Below, piece by piece: positions 46,399 through 58,034 of a stretch of DNA of 64,000 nt; position 1 is the stretch's first letter; every line of letters begins with the position of its first letter. The stretch comes from Aselliscus stoliczkanus. Taxonomy: Eukaryota; Chordata; Mammalia; Chiroptera; Hipposideridae. The stretch covers positions 64,292,921 through 64,356,920 of the forward strand of contig CM066733.1 in NCBI GenBank assembly GCA_033961575.1. Direction: 5' to 3'. Made by a program: the position numbers and the translations under genes. Under the pieces are notes generated by a model. The model had not been told where the DNA came from. It made no database searches and saw nothing but the letters and a program-made list of their open reading frames with translations.

Positions 46399-47639
46399 CA
46401 CTCATCACAGGACTAGGATCACAGCAGCTACTCAAATTATGAATTTTAAATTGACTGATTGATCCAGACTTGTGCCATCCTGGGCTGTTTCTCTCAATTC
46501 TGCCATGATTACTTTGCCCTGATCATTGATGCCCATGCTTCCTCCTATAAACTAGCTGTCAAGGTTTTCAAGCCCCTACTCACAGATCTTTCTACCTTTT
46601 ATTTCAATGTAGAGTAGCCATCCTTAACCCAATGTCATTTCAATTCTAAGCATGGCCCTTCTCCGGATGACCACGTCAGTCCCTTTGACTCACCTCTCAC
46701 AGTGTCTATGTGTTGCCTGTTGAAGGAAGAGATTGTGAGAGCTCCCCATCTCTGCATCACCTGATAAGGGAACTGAGTTATTTGACTGCTGGTAAAATAC
46801 CAAATCCATCTTTCATGGATGCAGGACCGAGCTCAGGAACTCTGGCTCTGTGCTCTCTCCCCCTCGCCCCCCAAGACTCACACCCCTGAGGACCTCCAGG
46901 CCTAGGAGGACATCCAGAATCTTCAGCTCTGTAGATTCCACAGACCCCTTGTCAGCAAGTACATGAGCCTGGTTCCTAAAGAGCTACGGTCTGCTCAGTC
47001 TGAAAAGATCAAATCTGTCCCCAGAATGTCTCTGTTATATCGACACTCTGGGGTCTTTCTGAGCTGAATTAATAGCTCGGTTCTACCATTAGTAGTTGTG
47101 TGATCTTAAATAAGTTACTCAATCTCTCTGAGATCCACTTTCCTGAGCTGGCATAGGAAAAGACCCATTTGTATCGCACCAGGCTGTAGTGTTGCTTGGC
47201 AGAGTACCTGGTACCCCTCCCATTCAGGTGACCCTTATTCTAGCTTTATTATTGTCCTTTTATACGCATCTCTCCTATGCTCCTTCTCTCCTATATACAC
47301 TGCCTAGTCGTTTGTAATATTTACCAGTGAGGCTATAGTCCCCATTCTGGAAAGTTTTAAAATGCCCTTCCTACTTTCCCCCTGGCCTTGCAGACCATAG
47401 CCTTTTCTATTAATAAAAATGTACAGACAAACTTGCAGCATATGACCGTGAGGTGACCTCCATAAAGGAGTGGAAAGCATACATGTGTTTATGCTGATAT
47501 GCCTAATTCTTCTGATTCGCAAGGCTGTGACTTGATGCAGGTTCATATCCTAAAACTGGGTGGCACTGAAAACACAGGATATGACAACACATGTGCCACA
47601 CAATGTACTAGGAATAGACCAATACATATTACCACTTTC

Positions 47640-48040
47640 CAGCACCATTTGTTGAAAAGTATTTCCTCTGTCTTTGAATTTCTTTGGTTCCTTCGTTAAA
47701 ACAATCCACCTCATAAGTATGGGTCTATTTCTGGACTATATTCTGACCCATTGTTCTATCTATCTATCCTTATGCCAGTACTATGCTGACTTGATTACCA
47801 AAGCTTTATGGTACATCTTGAGGTAAGGTAATGTGAGACCTCCCACATTATTCTTTTTTTGAGATTGCATTGACTAATCTGTGTCCTTTGCCTTTTCGTA
47901 TGAATTTTAAGATTGGCTTGTCCATTTCTATAAAATATTGGCCTGCATTGTAATTGGGATTACATTAAATATTTAGATCAGTTTAAGGAGTACCTTGAAC
48001 TTAACAATATTAAGCATTCCAACTCATGAAAGTGGTGAAC
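47640..48040 (-). mobile_element. L1 fragment, antisense
   Basis: CCAGCACCATTTGTTGAAAAG, TTATGCCAGTACTATGCTGA and CAATATTAAGCATTCCAA are the complement of L1 ORF2-region text. Confidence 0.8.
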
Positions 48041-48389
48041 ACCCCCAATTTTCAAATGAGCAAACTGAGGTTTAAAGGCCCTAGGGGATTTACCAGGGTT
48101 ATAAACCTAAAGCAACAGAAACTCTCTTAATCTATTTACACTTACTTGACTCACCAGAGTGGTCTACACTCTTCCACCGCTCTGCCAATCACATTTACTT
48201 CTACCCCATGGCATTGTAAACTTTGTTGGCTACTCTTTGTTTCCATCTAATATTTATGCTTCTGCCCAGTGAATTGTAGGCTTATCAAGAGTCAGTTGTA
48301 TTTTTTCCAGCATCATTTTTTTTTTGCCTGTAATGCTTGTTGTGATAATTAAGTAAATCAAAGAAAGAATATAAAGTCTGACCTAGTAA

Positions 48390-48700
48390 TTTTATTTTTT
48401 ATAGCTTATCCTGTCAGAGATGGAGACAAAGATTTTGGTATGGCAATATTCACCAAAGTCTTATTACTAATATTCTTCAATGAGAAACAACCTGAGTGTC
48501 TCACAAAAAGAAATAATTTAAAACATGTTAACGTTTTCATATGATGGCTACTATTCAGCCATTAAAAAGCACATTCTCAAAGAATACTTAGTAATAAGGG
48601 GAAATTCTTATGATAAAATGTTAAAAGAGAAAAGCAGGATATATAACTTCTATGTAGAAGGATATTGATATTTATAGTATTGATTTTTCTGGTTTTCCAA
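48390..48700 (+). mobile_element. L1 fragment (late ORF2/3' region)
   Basis: AACAACCTGAGTGTC and GGCTACTATTCAGCCATTAA match the L1 text that normally reads as ORF2/3' UTR. Diverged. Confidence 0.6.
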
Positions 48701-49833
48701 CTATCCCTTGCCTAAATTTTGGTGGTCTTTCATGTTATTGGGGGGGGGCATATTCCCCGAATCACCCCAGTTCTCTGTGTGAGAGGCACACAAGTGGAAA
48801 ATCTGGCACACCAACACTGACTTTACATTCCTCCACTCCCAGTGGCTTTATTACCAGGCAATTCCGTTTCACCACCATTCTCCCACCAGCTGTGCCCTGT
48901 GGACACATCTGTTTGTGTCCTGCACCCAGGATGGTGTTCAAAAAATATGAGGTCCTGGGAAAGCAAGTGAAGAAAACAAGGACAGGCTGCCAAAATCTGA
49001 AGCAAAGAGCATCTTTTTGAGTATTTCCTTGACTTAGGTATATATCCCCATTTCTAATAGAGTGACAAGCAAAATAAAAATATCCCTCTTCTCCCCCCAA
49101 CCCCCAGAACAGTTCAGCACTGGAGACACATGTCACCTCTGAAAATCCTACCAGAGCTCTGACCGCATGCTATACCTTTTATGTCTTCTTTTTCCCTAAT
49201 ATGATGCCCAAGCTGCTATGTATTCTGTGAAGAACAATTTTTACAACTTCCATGATTAAAGGCATTTGATAACATTTAATTTCCTCTATGGGATCTTAGC
49301 ATTATCAGGTAGAACATCCAGTGATGTGTTTGTACCCCAGAGCTGGCTTGGAAGTTTCTCTTTTTTATAAATGATGATAGATGAATCTTTCCGCATTCTA
49401 GATAATGGCTGTGTGACTCTGTTGGGAGCACTATTATTCTCAACTCTATATTAAAATGGGAAGACAAACAAAATAAGCAGGGCCAACCTTATCTCAGGAT
49501 TCTCTTGTCTTCTATTCATTTGTTCATAATTTTCCTGAGAAATTCAAGATCCTGTACCTTAAATTCACTGTCTAATGTTAATCACATCAGAGTTAGAAAG
49601 GGAAGGAATGTATGGCTGGAAAAAGATAGACATGAAATCAAGAGGGAAGTAGTGCTAACACATAAAATGATGACTGAATTATTGCAGTCACTGGCTTAAT
49701 AAAATATAGGAAACTCCATGGGTATTACCTGACAAGGATTAGGTAAAGAGTGGCAAAAATGACTGTGGGCACTTGAATTGAACACAATGTGGGGAAAAGT
49801 GGATTTCTACTATAATATACTATAAATATATTA

Positions 49834-49989
49834 CAGTAAAACCTTGGATTGAGAGTGACTTGGTTTGCGAGTGTTCTGCAAGACAAGCAAACATTTCTAA
49901 TACATATTAACTTGATAAACAAGTGATGTCTTGCAATACGAGTAGTTTGTTTCTGGAATGAATTACGCTTGCTAACCAAGATATTACTG
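49834..49989. mobile_element. 156-bp Tc1/mariner (Tigger-like) MITE
   Basis: Ends CAGTAAAACCTTGG and CCAAGATATTACTG are inverted repeats flanked by TA (49832-49833, 49990-49991). Confidence 0.7.
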
Positions 49990-50007
49990 TACAATATACA
50001 TGTTATA

Positions 50008-50093
50008 GGAAAGGTCAGACAATTAAGTTCACGAACTTTCCACTGTGTAAGTACAAGATGGAAAGTTCACAAACTTCATTGTCTGACTTTTCA
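50008..50093. mobile_element. 86-bp mariner-type MITE
   Basis: Long inverted ends of about 34 bp (GGAAAGGTCAGACAATTAAG... and ...CATTGTCTGACTTTTCA) cover most of the element. TA lies on both sides (50006-50007, 50094-50095). It starts 18 bp after the preceding MITE. Confidence 0.75.
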
Positions 50094-50429
50094 TATATTA
50101 TACTTTCCTTAGTGCTTTAGTGCTTGGGCAGGCTGTGGACATGCGTGTTGTAAAGAAAAGTACAGCTGCAACAGAAACTCAATAAGGGGCCATGGGGACT
50201 TTCCAGGTTGACTGGATGTGATCCCATGACTTCCATTCCTCTTCCACACTGACAGCATTTGAGGACCCAAAAAACATAACTTGCAGTGGGACTTGACAAA
50301 ATCCCAGTAGAAGGAAGCTACTCATTGATTTAGTAATGATAGAAAATCTGTATCAAGCACTTAATCAGCTTCCTCTGTGATCTTCACCAACAGCCCATTT
50401 TCCAGCAGCAATACTTACTATTGTTAAGT

Positions 50430-50750
50430 TAATTTAACAAGGAGGCCATTAGGCCGAGGGTGGCTCTAACACTGTGGCAACCTAAGTAAGCAAAGCAAGA
50501 TCTATACCTGTAAATGCCTCCAGGTTATGAAATCGAAATCTAAAGACAACCAACCAATCACAAACAGCCATCTAGGCTCTAAGCTATAGCCAATCAATAA
50601 TTTCTTTACTTTGCTTCTACCTTTTCTCTGGCGCTCCTGTCAGTGGAGCACTCTGAACCACTTCTAGTTTGGCACTGCCCAATTAGAATCAATTTTTGCT
50701 GAATTAAACTTAAACATTTTAATATGCCTCTGTTTATCTTCTTACATTAT
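50430..50750 (+). mobile_element. Possible second LTR fragment
   Basis: ACCAACCAATCACAAACAGCC, then TTTTGCTGAATTAAACTTAA and TTAATATGCCTCTGTTTATC resemble LTR ends with CCAAT and weak poly(A) signals. The family was not identified. Confidence 0.4.
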
Positions 50751-50799
50751 ATTCTGGGTATTTATCAATGTGAGCTCATTTAATAAGTTTTCTGAAGTT

Positions 50800-50892
50800 T
50801 TTCATTTACCAATGAGGTAAATGACATACAGAAAAGTTTAGTAACTTGTCCAGAGTCACACTGCTTAGCAAGTGACAGTCAGAAATTAAAAC
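50800..50892 (+). mobile_element. MIR SINE fragment
   Basis: AGTAACTTGTCCAGAGTCACAC and GCAAGTGACAGTCAGAAATTAA follow the MIR core pattern. Confidence 0.65.
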
Positions 50893-51473
50893 TGTGAGGA
50901 CCCACTTGGAACGTCAGAGTTGGTTTAAGGATTATTTTTAGCTGAAGATCTTTGAGATTCAACAGATGCAAAAAAGAAGCCTTCTCAGAGTTTCCCTTAT
51001 CTGAGCCAAGGCAGCAACTTCTGAGAAATGAGGAGTGCCATAAATTCCCTGTTAGGGTCAACTTTTATTCCCAAGAGAGAGACCAAGAGTAAACTTATCA
51101 TAAATCCCCTCTCGGGAGTTTTGTGACCCTGAAGAAGACAAAAAAACAAAAAACAAAAAAAAACCCACTCCGAAATGTATTGACAAACATTATCAGAAAC
51201 TTTATATCCTGTTTGTTCTTCTAAAAACCCATTGTTTTTCCTAAAGAAACCTATTTGTTCTTCACCCAGAAGCCTTTCTCCCATCTCCTTGTTCTCTAAA
51301 TTCAGTCTATATAAACCTTTAACCCGTTTAATTAGCCAGTGACTTTGCCTTGTAGGCCCCAGGTGTGCATATGAATAGACCCTTTCTCCTGTTAATCTGT
51401 CTTTTGTCAGTTTAATTGGAAGTCTCCAGTCTTGAACCCGAACAGACTAGGAGCAGGCTTTTCTGCCCTTACA
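50893..51473 (+). mobile_element. Solo LTR, ERV class I-like
   Basis: It starts TGTGAGGACCC and ends CCCTTACA. It has a TATATAAACC promoter-like box near 51308 and the wording TCCTGTTAATCTGTCTTTTG and CAGTTTAATTGGAAG, typical of gammaretroviral-type LTR ends. No internal ERV sequence flanks it. Confidence 0.6.
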
Positions 51474-51511
51474 AAATACAGGCCTTCTGGTTATGGAATC
51501 CTTGTGCTGAA

Positions 51512-51732
51512 CAGGGTTTCTCAACCTCAGCATGTTGGCATTTGAGACTGGACGTTTCATTGTGAAGGGGGCTGTCCTGTGCATTGTACAATGTTAGCAG
51601 CATCCTGGCCTCTACCCACTAGATGCCAGGAGCATCCAACCCCTCCCTCAATTGTGACAACCAAAAATGTCTCCAAGCATTGCCAAATGTCCCCTGGGGG
51701 TCAAAAACCTTCTGCCTGGTAGAGAATCACTG
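51512..51732 (+). mobile_element. MER20-type hAT DNA transposon relic
   Basis: GGGGGCTGTCCTGTGCATTG, TAGCAGCATCCTGGCCTCTA and CCAAAAATGTCTCCA match the MER20 text I know. Ends GGTTTCTCAACC and TAGAGAATCACTG form partial inverted repeats. Confidence 0.8.
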
Positions 51733-51849
51733 CTCATTATGCTGCCTTTTCTTGCTCTGGCATCCCATTTTCTCAGAAGACTTTCCTGATTCTGTTACGG
51801 TTTAGTCAAGTGCTCTGTATTCTGTAACACATCATGCTATGGATATGTA

Positions 51850-52065
51850 TTGAATTCTTACTCTTTCTAAGTGATACCCAGCTTTTTTAACCCTCGCAAG
51901 AAATCTATGTGGCTGGTCTTATTGTTATTTCTTCGTTAAATGATAAAATGGACTTTACAAGGTTAAGATCTTGCCCAAGGTCACAGAGCCAGGGAGCCTG
52001 AAGCTGGGATCCACACATGGGTCTGGTCCTTTCCAACGTGCGTGCTCTGAACCACCCACTCTTAC
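51850..52065 (+). mobile_element. MIR SINE
   Basis: CAAGGTTAAGATCTTGCCCA, AGGTCACAGAGCCAGGGAGC and CTGAAGCTGGGATC, then GTGCTCTGAACCACCC, are characteristic of MIR. Confidence 0.75.
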
Positions 52066-53519
52066 ATTCTCAGGCCCTGTTTGTATCTTGGCCTTCTCCA
52101 CTTGTCTGTAGGAGCAGAGACCAGTATGTCCCTACCACCCACCAGGCAGAACCCAGCTCAATGTTTTTTAAGCAAATAAATAAAAAAACAGTAGATTAAA
52201 ATCTTCTGAGCTCCAACGGCAAAGATTATGTAAATTACATACAATTTTCCCACATGAGAGAGGGCTGCTATGCCACCTGCATGAAACAGTGTCCAGGCCC
52301 TCACTGGATTCTGATGTCAGCATATTTTGCATTCATAAAGTTAATTCAAATGACTCGAGAGGGGTCACAAACAGACTGCACATTTTTTTCTCAAAGAAAT
52401 GGAAAAACATTCTGTACAGGCCTTTAGGATTGAATCACTTAATCACAAAATTGTTTCCTAAGCTACTTCATGCTAAATAAAGTTTTATAGGCAAATATTG
52501 TTTAATAAAATGCAACCCAAAGATAATAGGATTTTCTCTTTCCCAGAAATAAAATATTTTCTAGACTATCAGAATCTCAGCCCCGGAAGGAATGCTGAAA
52601 TGGCATCTAGGCCTTGTGCCTAGTCTCTGACACACAACACACTTTACCTCATTACTTCTCTCCAAGATGCTATCTGCCCTTCTTCACCCTACACGCCCAG
52701 AGAAAGAACATTAACCTTGGAGCTGTAACTGGCTTGTCTCTTGGCACTGCCACTTACTAGATGAGTACTATGGAGTAAACCTCTACTTCTCTGGGTTGCT
52801 TTATTTAGCTGTACAATGAGAAATTTTTCAAGATCTTTTTTATTTTGCTTTTCTTCTAGTGCTGTCAGAAGTTCAATAATAAAGGATTATATTAGTTATG
52901 TTTTTAAACATTATTTTCCCTAATTTAGCAGAAAGTTTAACTCCGTTGGGGGTGTTGGAAGTGGCTACTGGATAACCTGCTTTCCAGGCAGCTTCGAGGA
53001 ACATTGGGCAGCTCTGTGTGCCTTTGGGGGCAGTTCTATTTGTGTGTTTGTCACTCCTGTCCCAGACACTATCAATCAGCATTGCTGGGGAAGGCACAGA
53101 ACCATTCCCAGGGGGCATTAATCCAGGAAAAGTTATACTGTGTTCTTTTCTGTCCCCAGTACCTACCAGTTTCCAGGCTAAGGGAACAGGCTGGTGGCTT
53201 TGAGTGACTAAAGGAACCATATAGTGTGTGACCTGAGGGGTTTGTGGGGAAGCAGAGAGGGGCAGTCCCGTGACACTTGTTGTGAGGATCTGGACCACAA
53301 GGTGGTCTCTAAGCCAATTGTATGTATATGTGCCCTCGGGCTATTTTAGCCCCGGCTCTCTGGCTAACTTCTTTTTCCATCATTAACTTGATTCTGCAGT
53401 CAAATGCTCTTGTTTGGGTAAGGCTGGTTTTGCCATACATAAGAACAGTTACATTATTTCTAGCTTAAATCAGTCAGCATGAACTCAAATACATGTGATT
53501 TAAAAAAAATGAGATTCTA

Positions 53520-53625
53520 GGGGCCGGCCGAGTGGCATGGTGGTTAAGTGCTGGCCTGGCAAGCCAGCGTCCCCGGTTTGGTCCCACATATGAGGGCCAG
53601 TGACACTGCCCTCAAAACAAAACAA
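53520..53625 (+). mobile_element. Short tRNA-derived SINE
   Basis: GGGGCCGGCCGAGTGGC head and an A-rich tail, with the duplication AAAAAAATGAGATTCTA on both sides. Confidence 0.9.
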
Positions 53626-53762
53626 AAAAAAAATGAGATTCTACAACTTCTGTTAATGCCTGTCTCTACCTGTGGCAGACTGAGTGGGAGAAGTTAGAGA
53701 AGGTTAAGAAATGAGTCATTAGAGTCTTTGTTTCTGAAGAGATAGTAAAACAACTCTGTGTT

Positions 53763-54040
53763 GGGCCTGCCGAGTGGCTCAGTTGGTTAAGAGCTCAAGC
53801 ACTGAGCAACAGGGTCACCAGTTCGATTCCCACATGAGATGGTGGGCTATGTCCCCCCCAAAACTAAGATTGAACACAGGACCTTGAGCTGAGTGGCTGT
53901 CAGCTGGATGGCTACTGGACTTGGAGTTGAACTAGCTGCACCCTATACAACTTAGATTGAAGGACAACAACTTGGCTGTTCCCCTTCCTCAATTCCCCAA
54001 TAAACAAAACAAAACAAACAAACAAACAAACAAAAAACAA
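53763..54040 (+). mobile_element. tRNA-derived SINE, medium form with alternative body
   Basis: The head is GGGCCTGCCGAGTGGCTCAGTTGG, with a GGTTCGA-like B box (AGTTCGATTCC). The body contains GGACTTGGAGTTGAACTAG. The tail, GAAGGACAACAACTTGGCTGTTCCCC then CCCCAATAAAC and (AAAC)n, is the same tail module as the long SINE. Flanking repeats near ACTCTGTG are degenerate. Confidence 0.8.
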
Positions 54041-54260
54041 ACTTCTCTGTGGTATACAGTTGGAATTATGAAAATTACCTTTCTGATTTTACATACACTG
54101 CTTTTTTTCTCAACAGAAATTGAAAGACGTCCTTCCAATATTGCTCCACTCTCATTATAATGCCTTTTAAATTTTTAAAAATATTCTCTACATTGTGGTT
54201 TCTCAGGAAACACAGACTAAGATCTTCCTTCTCTGGAAGATAATGATAAAAGCTGGTTAT

Positions 54261-54372
54261 GGGCCGGCCGAGTGGTGTGGTGGTTAAGCGCTGGCTTGAC
54301 AAGCCAGCGGGCCTGGTTCGGTCCCACATATGAGGGCCAGTGACACTGCCCTCCAAAAACAAAACAAAAAAA
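54261..54372 (+). mobile_element. Short tRNA-derived SINE
   Basis: GGGCCGGCCGAGTGGTG head and A-rich tail, with partial flanking repeats (GCTGGTTAT / GGTGGTTGC). It is the third SINE within about 850 bp. Confidence 0.88.
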
Positions 54373-55329
54373 GGTGGTTGCATTCACACACATGCACATT
54401 TCCGGGCCAAGTCTGTCATGCCGTGTCTAGCCAGGCCTTGGAATGCAGTCCCTTCTCTCCAAGTCAAGCAGAACATTTTTCTTCCCAATAGAACACTCAC
54501 TGTTATTGTCTGTTATTGTCTTCAAGTGGGACTTGAAGAGCCATTTCTTTTCCCATGACCAGGAGATTTTGAACAAATTTTCTTTCTTTGTTTTTTTTTT
54601 TTTTTTTTTTTGCACCTCCTGCAGTTTAGAATCACCACACCCACAGGAGAAAAGAAGAAGAGAACACTGTGAAAAAAATTGTGTCACAAGGGTTCGCTGG
54701 CCCTGTCAGAGAGAGGTTTACTGGCTCCTGTTTCTCCCAACCCTATCTGGGAATTGGCATTCCAAATGAAGTCTAGGCATGAACCTGGGTTTTGTTCTTG
54801 TTTTGCATTCTTTGGGTTGTGACCCAGTAGGAAGCCCTGCAATCAATTCAGCCTCATTCACTTTAGCTCCCTGGCTTCTCCGGACTGAGATTCCATAGTC
54901 AAAGATGAGATTCTGAATACAAAGGCTGGACTAAGATGCTGGCTGCCATTTTGTTAGTTGTCCTAATGTCTATAGGTATATCTCTGAGAGCTTTTCAACC
55001 GGGGGTTCGTGATTCACTTGTCAAATTCATTTAGTGGTTGATGACAACATTTTTCAAATGATGAAATAGAACACGATAGCTCAGAATAGGAAATATCTGA
55101 GTGCCTCACATGTAACAAGGATAGGCATTATTTTATGAAACCTTTCTTTCAGTTTATACACACACATACCCAAACACGCACATACTTATCTGTGTGCTCA
55201 GTCTCAATGTAAAGTATATTTTCAATGATGGGTCCCAATATAAACAGATTTAAAAAGCACGGTGGGAAAAGAAAGAAAATGCAACATCAGCCTTCCTTAC
55301 TAGGCTTGCAACCCTCTACCAAATCTACC

Positions 55330-55640
55330 TTGCAATATATGCAGTCAGATGTTGATTAACGATGGGGATAGGTTCTGAGAAATGTGTTGTTAGGGCATTT
55401 CATCATTGCGCAAACATAACAGAGTGCATTTACATAAACCTAGATGGTCTAGCCTACTACACACCTAGGTTGTGTGGTATAGCTCATTGCTTCTAGGCTA
55501 CAAGCCTGTACAACATGTTTCTGTAACAATATTGTAGGCAATTGTAACACGGTGGTAAGTATTTACATGTATAAGCATAACTAAACATAGAAATAGTGCA
55601 GTAAAATGCTATAAGGTATTAAAAAAAAGGTATAAAAGAT
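55330..55640 (+). repeat. Old interspersed repeat, family not named
   Basis: GATTAACGATGGGGATAGG, AACCTAGATGGTCTAGCC, CTACTACACACCTAGG and GTGAGTCAGTGAGTGAGTG (the latter near 55710) form a text seen at many mammalian loci. I cannot assign it. Confidence 0.45.
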
Positions 55641-56721
55641 CAGAATGGTACACATGTATAGGGCACTTATTAGGCATGGAGCTTACAGGACTCTGGGTGG
55701 CTCTGGGTGAGTCAGTGAGTGAGTGGGGAGTGGGTGTAAAGGCCTGGAACATACTGTCCACTACTGCAGACTTTATAAATACTGCCCCACAAGGCCTTCC
55801 CCTGCTTCCTTCCAACAGGGTCAGAAACAGAATGTCAAAGCTTCTAGTGCTGTCATGAAGTTCAATAATAAAGGCTGTCAAGTCTGCTCATGAACAGGGG
55901 TGCGGGCTGGATTGATTGGAAATATCAAGGGAGAATTGACTGGGTAAGGCATAGTTCACTGTAATGGTAATTCAGGAGGGAGTAAAAGGTGGCCTGAGGA
56001 TGAGTAGGAATAAGAAATCACAATGAAGAGATAAAGGAACACAATGGAGAGATAAAGGAGGGATTGTCATGGCAATGTGGTTTTGGTTATTGGCTTAATA
56101 TGTTGGAGCAGTGGTCAGATTTAGGAACTTTATGGTATTTATTTAAAAATGGGGGTGTTTAATATGGAGAGGATGTAGAACTGAGGACTCAACAATTTGA
56201 CTCTGGACATTTGTTTTTGGTTCCATTGACCCTGTCTGGCACAAAGGGCTTTCCCTGGTATTGAATTGATGGAAAAAATAAAACTCATCTATGCTTTACA
56301 TCATTACAACCTGGTAATATTTCAAAAGTACAGGGACAGGCTGGCTCCACACTATGACAGGAAGCTGTTACTAAAATGGAAGTGGTACTTCATATGTGTT
56401 AAGGTGGCTCCTCTGAACCTGTGTCCTTGGGCAAGATCTTAGGTCTTCAACAAAGAATTTGCAGCAATGTACCCTGAAGACCATCAGGCTAGATCTGGGA
56501 CTGTAGCACCCTCTGAATCTGTAGACTGGGGAGTCAGGCTCCTCTGTGCTGAAACAGGTCAATGGATAACTGAATCTGTGCACTCAAAATTGAGGTGCTG
56601 CTGAGAGTGAGAGGGAATCTACTGCCAAGCCCCATAGATATTGCTTCCAACAGAGAAAAAATATATTTCTCCTGAACCATATCTCCTATTTCTTACAGAA
56701 ATTCTGCTCCATTATAATCTT

Positions 56722-57166
56722 TTTTTTTTTTTTTAAAGATTTTATTGGGGAATTGGTGGAGGGGAACAGCGTTGGGGAATCGGGGAAGGGGAACAGACAA
56801 GTTGCTGTCTTTTTGTTCTTCAGTTTAGTTGCGGAGGATGTTGCTTCACTGTTGGTATCGTCATTGCGCTCTTCCCGGATGAGGCAGATCGGTCGCTGGC
56901 CTCTGGATGTCGCTCACCGCAACTATTGGCAGCTCGCGCTGGCTGCCAGCCACTCACGCTGGCTGCGGGCCACTCACTGTAGCCTATGGCAGCCCACTGC
57001 AGCAGGGGCTGCAGCCCACACCATCACCGAGGCTCGCACAGCCCAGCTCCAGGTGGAGCTGTTGTTAGCTGTAGAGGGCAGTGTCACTGGCCCTCATGTG
57101 GGATCCGAACCGGGGCCGCTGGCATCCCAAAACCAGCGTTTAACCAATGCGCCACTCGGCCGGCCC
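56722..57166 (-). mobile_element. Long composite tRNA-derived SINE, copy 4
   Basis: It has the same head, tandem body and CAATAAAATCTTTAAA-type tail (minus strand). The perfect target duplication TGCTCCATTATAATCT flanks it. It lies in the ENPP5-RCAN2 intergenic part. Confidence 0.9.
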
Positions 57167-57914
57167 TGCTCCATTATAATCTTATGGGGCCACTATCATA
57201 TATGTGGTCCATAATTGATGGAAACATCATGATGTGGCCCAAGCTTGTAGTCTTCTCTTTTATAGATGGAGTTCAGTGATGGGGTAGAGATTCTAGGCTT
57301 AGTTTGGCTATTTTGTAATTAAGTCCCATGAGGAACATGCCTCATACCTTGCTTTAGAATGTAGAGGTACTTCCCTCCCTTTATTCTCAGAGTTGGGGCA
57401 TTAGATGCATTTTTGAGACAACTGGAAATAGGCACTATGACAGGCATCAAGAGTACAAAACAGGGCCGGCCGAGTTGCATCTATGCAATTTATGTATTTT
57501 GAATAGGCAGGACTTAAGATAAAATCAATATACAACTTTATCCTTGGTCTTACCATCCCTTTAAACTTTATCACTGGGATAATTATTCCCTGTACTGGAT
57601 GAAACCTGTGGCTGTTCTTGCTCTTAAGCAATTGATGTTTGTATGGTGATTTTCAAGGGGAAATTCAGCTTTAGTTCTGAAATGTTGGTGATGGAAGGAT
57701 GTTCAATTACAAATACAGTATTGTAGTTGGAAAATCGTGGTTCCTACTAATATGGGTGGGCATAGTTCCCATGCTAGTTGTTATAATGGAGGCAGGTCTC
57801 CAAAGGGTCTGAAACTTTGTTCCTATTTCTTTTCTTGCCTTCTGATTTCCTCTGTTCTTCCCACAGTGTCTTCCTAGCATTGTGATTCTGGGTAAATTAT
57901 TTAGCCAATATGTG

Positions 57915-57980
57915 GAGAGAGAGAGGGGGGAGAGAGAAAGAGAGGGAGGGAGGGAGAGAGAGAGAGATTGAGAGAGAGAG

Positions 57981-58032
<52 letters not shown>
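57915..58032. repeat. (GA)n purine tract
   Basis: About 118 bp of GAGAGA with GGGA interruptions on the + strand. The apparent 144-codon minus-strand frame through it encodes low-complexity Ser/Leu and is an artefact. Confidence 0.95.

Positions 58033-58034
<2 letters not shown>

Larger units (their letters stand above)
43907..49833. other. Intergenic, ENPP5 5' side
   Basis: Outside the three L1 pieces and the 46336 tandem duplication I see no gene. The short open frames lack protein character. Confidence 0.5.
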
